A DNA stretch of 35,418 bases. It comes from Roseomonas sp. GC11. GTDB taxonomy: Bacteria > Pseudomonadota > Alphaproteobacteria > Acetobacterales > Acetobacteraceae. Both the position numbers and the translations under genes were made by a program. Location of the stretch: positions 11,898 through 47,315 of the forward strand of contig NZ_JANFNY010000036.1 of NCBI RefSeq assembly GCF_024437745.1, given 5' to 3'. Positions 32,260 to 35,418 of the stretch are shown here, piece by piece. Every line of letters begins with the position of its first letter. Position 1 is the stretch's first letter. The notes under the pieces are model-generated. The model was not told the origin of the DNA, did not search any database, and saw nothing but the letters and a program-made list of their open reading frames with translations.

Positions 32260-33465
32260 TCAGGCGCGCAGCAGCCCGGTCTCCGCCGTCACATCCTCGC
32301 TGCCGGGGAAGGCGCGGGCAATGGCGCTGTCCGGCAGGTGGAGGTGGTCGCGCAGCAGCGCCTTGGCCAGGGCGCGCAGGTCGCGGCTCGGCTGCAGGTC
32401 GCGCTTCTCGAACAGCTGCCCCTCGCCGAGGCCCGGCCAATCCGCCAGCACCCGCCCCCCGGCCACGGCGCCACCCAGCACGAAGGCGGCGCCGCCCGTG
32501 CCATGGTCTGTCCCCGCATTGCCATTGACGCGCGCGGTGCGGCCGAACTCGGTCATCACCAGCACCGCCGTGTGGCGCCAGCTCTCCCCCAGGGCGGCGC
32601 GCAGGGCGGCCATCCCGTCATCGAGCTGCGCCAGCACCGGCACCATGCGGCGCAGCTGGTCCGCATGGGTGTCCCAGCCCGTCATCTCCAGCGCGGCGAC
32701 GCGCGGGCCACCCGCCTCCGCCAGCAGCCGCCCGGCGGTGCCGGCCAGGGCGGCGAAGTCGCCCTTCCGCGGCGGGGTGCTGATCAGCCCCTCGACATAG
32801 CCGCGGTTGCGTAAGCCGTCGGTCACGGCCGGGCCCAGCTGCGGATCCTCGTGCAGCAGGTCGGCCATGCGCAGATAGAGATCGGGTGCCGGGCGCGTGG
32901 GGCGGGAGGGCGCCCACATATCCACCCGGCGCGGCCCGCGCATCAGCAGCGGCAGGTCCAGCCCCAGCGAGAGCGCCACATCCGGATGGTCCGCCGCCGG
33001 GCCCGGCAGGTCGGACAGCGCGCGGTTCAGCCAGCCGGAGGTCAGCCGCTGCGAGGCGCCGCTCTCCAGCATGTCCTGCGCCTCGAAATGGCTGCGGTTG
33101 CGGTAGGGGCCAGCCACCGCGTGCACCGGCAGCAGCGCGCCTTCCTTGTAGAAGCCATGCAGCGCCGTCAGCCGCGGATGCAGCCCGAAGAAGCCGCCGC
33201 AATCCAGCACGCCGCCCTCCTGCCCCGGCTCGGCCAGGGCGATCGGGCCGCGCAGCCCGGCATAGGCGGCATCGCCATAAGGAACGAGGGCGGACATGCC
33301 ATCCATCGCCCCGCGCAGGATGACGACGACCATCCGCGCCTCCCCCACCGGCCGCGTGGCCGGGTGCGGCGGCGCGGCGATGGCGAGGCGCGCATGGCGG
33401 GTGGCCGCGATGGCGGCGAGGCCGAGCAGCAGGCCACGGCGGCCCAGTTTGGGAAGATGGCTCAT
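32260..33465 (-). CDS. DUF1501 domain-containing exported protein
   Basis: This is a 401-residue protein with a twin-arginine-like signal (GRRGLLLGLAAIAATRHARLAIA). The DUF1501 family belongs to the alkaline-phosphatase/sulfatase-like fold. Expected stretches are present: MVVVILRGAMDGMSALVPYGD, FGLHPRLTALHGFYKEGALLPVHAVAGPYRNRSHFEAQDMLESG, VAALEMTGWDTHADQ and VLVMTEFGRTARVNGNAGTDHGTGGAAFVLGG. The Asp, His and Asn residues in those motifs could bind metal, though no reaction is established. The start overlaps the DUF1800 stop by 4 bp, the usual partner arrangement for these two families, which implies they act together outside the cytoplasm. Confidence 0.92.
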   Translation of the reverse strand: MSHLPKLGRRGLLLGLAAIAATRHARLAIAAPPHPATRPVGEARMVVVILRGAMDGMSALVPYGDAAYAGLRGPIALAEPGQEGGVLDCGGFFGLHPRLTALHGFYKEGALLPVHAVAGPYRNRSHFEAQDMLESGASQRLTSGWLNRALSDLPGPAADHPDVALSLGLDLPLLMRGPRRVDMWAPSRPTRPAPDLYLRMADLLHEDPQLGPAVTDGLRNRGYVEGLISTPPRKGDFAALAGTAGRLLAEAGGPRVAALEMTGWDTHADQLRRMVPVLAQLDDGMAALRAALGESWRHTAVLVMTEFGRTARVNGNAGTDHGTGGAAFVLGGAVAGGRVLADWPGLGEGQLFEKRDLQPSRDLRALAKALLRDHLHLPDSAIARAFPGSEDVTAETGLLRA

Positions 33466-34790
33466 CGGCGCTGGAACTCCGCGCTGGCGAACAGCAGGGC
33501 AAGGCCCTCGCGCGTCGAGCCGGCGCGGCGCACGGCATCGCGCGTCTCACGCCCGGCGAGCGGGCCCAGGGTGGTTTGCAGCACGTCCTTCGGATCCAGC
33601 CGCGCGAAGCGGCCAGCGGTCTCGAAGGCCCAGTCGAGCCGTTGCATCACCGGCTCCGGCCCCAGCCAGCCATCGGCGGTATCGGGCCAGCCATTGGGCT
33701 GCGGCGCGTTCCACAGGGGTTGGTTCAGCACATAGCCAGCACCCCAGGCGACACGGCCCACCGCCTGCCCCTCCGCCCCGCAGGCGCGGTAGGCGGCGGT
33801 GATATAGTCCTGCGGCGCGCGCAGCTTGGAGAGCGGCGGCGCCCAGGCCTCATCCAGCCGCGGCAGCAGCCGCGCCACGGCGCCAAGATCGCCCCGCGTG
33901 TCGCGCAGCACCCCCTCGATCCGCGCCACGGTGGCCGGCGGCGGCACATCGGCGACGAAGTGGCGCGCCAGCTTCACCGCCAGATGCCGGTGCGTGGCCG
34001 GATGGTCGGCGAGATAGAGCAGCGCCTCCTCATAGGCCGCCGCCCCCTCGGCGAAGCGCCGGCCGAAAACCTGTTTCTCCCCGGGCTCATGGGCGCTGGG
34101 GTTGAAGAGGGTGCCAAGCGGCTCCTTGTCGCGCTGGAAGGTCCAGCCGGTCATCAGCCGGGCGAATTCGGTCACATCCTGCTGCGTGTAGCCGGCAGCG
34201 GGGGAGAGGGTGTGCAGCTCCAGGATCTCGCGCGCCAGATTCTCGTTCAGCCCGCGGCGGCCGCGCTGCCCGCTCCGGCTGTTCGGCCCCGTGGAGCGCG
34301 CCTGGTCGAGATAGACCAGCATGGCCGGATGCTTCTCCACCGCCAGCAGCATGTCGGCGAAACGGCCGGTGACATGCGGGCGGATGGCCTCGCGGATGTA
34401 ATTGCCGACCAGCGCATAGACAGGGCCGGCGCGGCGGCTGACGGTGAAGTGGTTGCTCCAGAAATCCACCAGCCGCTCGCGATAGGGCGCGGGGGTGTCG
34501 ATGCGCCAGCCCAGGCAGGCGGCGCCTTCGGCCACGGCATATTGCTGGAGGACATTGGGCTGGCCCGGCGGCAACGGCCCGGCATCGATGAAGCGCTGCC
34601 ACAGCCGCAGGCTGTCAGCCAGGCTCTGCGGCTGGTCCATGCCCTTGGGCGGCGGCGGCGGCTGGTCCTCCGCGCTGATCTGCGCGTCCAGCCAGGGGAG
34701 GGGGTCATCAGGCAGGGGATGATCCGGCCGGGGCCCAAGCCCAAAGCGGATGGCTGCCTGTAAGGCGCGGCTTTCCATGGCCATGATCAT
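33462..34790 (-). CDS. DUF1800 domain-containing protein
   Basis: This is a 442-residue, helix-rich protein. Family hallmarks are RERLVDFWSNHFTVS, YIREAIRPHVTGRFADMLLAVEKHPAMLVYLD and the very conserved GLNENLAREILELHTL followed by GYTQQDVTEFARLMTGW; a later HEPGEKQVFGR is also typical. No signal peptide is seen, so export may depend on its partner DUF1501 protein or be absent. The N-terminus has three nearby ATGs (34790, 34784, 34778) and no good Shine-Dalgarno, so the start is uncertain by a few residues. It is first in a two-gene operon with DUF1501 (4-bp overlap). Function unknown to me. Confidence 0.9.
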   Translation of the reverse strand: MIMAMESRALQAAIRFGLGPRPDHPLPDDPLPWLDAQISAEDQPPPPPKGMDQPQSLADSLRLWQRFIDAGPLPPGQPNVLQQYAVAEGAACLGWRIDTPAPYRERLVDFWSNHFTVSRRAGPVYALVGNYIREAIRPHVTGRFADMLLAVEKHPAMLVYLDQARSTGPNSRSGQRGRRGLNENLAREILELHTLSPAAGYTQQDVTEFARLMTGWTFQRDKEPLGTLFNPSAHEPGEKQVFGRRFAEGAAAYEEALLYLADHPATHRHLAVKLARHFVADVPPPATVARIEGVLRDTRGDLGAVARLLPRLDEAWAPPLSKLRAPQDYITAAYRACGAEGQAVGRVAWGAGYVLNQPLWNAPQPNGWPDTADGWLGPEPVMQRLDWAFETAGRFARLDPKDVLQTTLGPLAGRETRDAVRRAGSTREGLALLFASAEFQRR

Positions 34791-35143
34791 AAGCTGATAA
34801 AGGATGAAACCGTGCTGAAGAAACCGCCATCTGCCCCGCCAGCCTTGTCACGCTCTGGCGATGAAAGCCACGCCACAGCCAGAACCAAAGCCAGAGAAAA
34901 GGGAAGAGGTTCTTTTTTGGAAAAAAGAACCAAAAAACTTTTTCCATTTGGGTATGAAAAAATGCCGCCAGAGGCAGCGGAATTTTGAGAAAAGAGGTTG
35001 GGACAAGAGGTTTGTTGCTGTGACGGCCATGCAGGGCTTCACAATCCCGACAGGGCAGGCCCCCACGCGCGCCAGGGGCGTGGGTTGATGCCTTTTTTCA
35101 ACCTTCGCGACTAAACTGGCGCAAATCCAGGAAGGATTCGCCG
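34791..35143. other. 353-bp intergenic region between divergent genes
   Basis: This region holds hairpin repeat copy 7 (34909-34946), a GC hairpin (CCCACGC 35062-35068 with GCGTGGG 35078-35084) followed eight bases later by T6, and presumably both divergent promoters, which I could not place convincingly. A small open frame at 34861-35088 is the translation of the repeat and its flanks and is not credible as a gene. Confidence 0.6.
34909..34946 (-). repeat. A/T hairpin repeat, copy 7 (GTTC subtype)
   Basis: The stem is GTTCTTTTTT (34909-34918) and AAAAAAGAAC (34921-34930) with a GG loop, then C, A6, C, T5 and CCA. It is the only copy without a gene end next to it: both flanking genes point away from it. 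It may mark the remains of a lost gene or an element that spreads independently of gene ends. Confidence 0.85.
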
Positions 35144-35418
35144 ATGCGCCGCCTCGCCGCCTGCCCCGGCCGGTTTCTGGCCCTGCCCATGCTCGCCCTC
35201 GTTCTGGCGCTGATGGCCGGTGGCGCCCTGGCCCAGCCTTCGCAATCCCAGCCTTCGCAATTCTCCCTCCCCGGCCTGGGCACGGATGCCAATGGCTACG
35301 CGGCGGAGATCGCCCGCCGCGCGCCCGCCCTGCCGCCCGCCGGCGCCACGCCGAAGCAGCGCGCCCAGGCCGAGAGCCAGGCCCGCGCGGCCGAGACGCG
35401 GGGCGACTGGGCCGGGGC
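35144..35418 (+). CDS. N-terminal fragment of an exported protein (cut by window edge)
   Basis: AGGAAGGA (35129-35136) and an ATG at 35144 open a frame that runs off the window after 91 codons. The N-terminus MRRLAACPGRFLALPMLALVLALMAGGALAQP is a clear signal peptide with cleavage after ALA. The next residues (SLPGLGTDANGYAAEIARRAPA, then TPKQRAQAESQARAAETRGDWAG) look like an alanine-rich helical repeat start. I recall similar beginnings in alpha-2-macroglobulin-like proteins of Acetobacteraceae, but this is a weak impression and the fragment is too short to decide. Confidence 0.7.
   Translation, partial: MRRLAACPGRFLALPMLALVLALMAGGALAQPSQSQPSQFSLPGLGTDANGYAAEIARRAPALPPAGATPKQRAQAESQARAAETRGDWAG

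Overview
The window is very G+C-rich (most genes look like >70% GC) and its content fits an alphaproteobacterium of the Acetobacteraceae, most like Roseomonas and relatives. The grounds are the two Bug-type tripartite-tricarboxylate binding proteins, the TRAP hexuronate operon, DUF3750, DUF1501/DUF1800, and A/T-only hairpin repeats behind genes. This is inference from gene content, not from a marker gene. No rRNA, tRNA, CRISPR array, insertion sequence or phage gene was seen. Twenty-eight protein genes are supported, one cut by the right edge.

Layout. 1-2.8 kb: a poly-C run, a small ArsR-type regulator and a membrane hybrid histidine kinase. 2.9-4.7 kb: a redox-stress cluster, with an SDR-like protein and an FMN azoreductase transcribed away from an HxlR regulator across a perfect GGTCAC-N5-GTGACC operator. 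4.8-7.5 kb: a gntR / dapA-like lyase / Bug operon of unknown substrate. 7.6-10.5 kb: DUF3750 protein, nitronate monooxygenase and a renalase-like flavoprotein. 10.6-17.9 kb: a seven-gene hexuronate operon, gntR - Zn alcohol dehydrogenase - dctPQM - uxuB - uxuA, with a UxuR-like palindrome in its promoter. 18.0-22.0 kb: a DUF3237 protein, a second Bug protein, and a BisC/DMSO-reductase-type molybdoenzyme divergent from it. 22.1-26.6 kb: a LysR regulator divergent from a siderophore TonB receptor and an iron-type periplasmic binding protein. 26.8-32.2 kb: a 1,817-residue RTX protein exported by type I secretion, preceded by an A+T-rich island. 32.3-34.8 kb: a DUF1501/DUF1800 pair. 35.1 kb to the end: the start of an exported protein.

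How it works together. Most of the window is a set of small catabolic and scavenging modules, each with its own local regulator (GntR, HxlR or LysR) facing a palindromic intergenic site. The uxu operon should take up a hexuronate or aldonate by TRAP and convert fructuronate through mannonate to 2-keto-3-deoxygluconate. The TonB/binding-protein pair should import a ferric siderophore, though its inner-membrane permease and ATPase are not here.

The most unusual non-coding signal is a seven-copy family of about 40-bp A/T hairpins. Five copies carry a GTTC/GAAC stem and two carry a CTTC/GAAG stem, so the stem bases covary. Six of the seven lie directly at gene 3' ends. Two copies of different subtype face each other around a perfect 13-bp inverted repeat at 21949-22065, forming one large composite palindrome.
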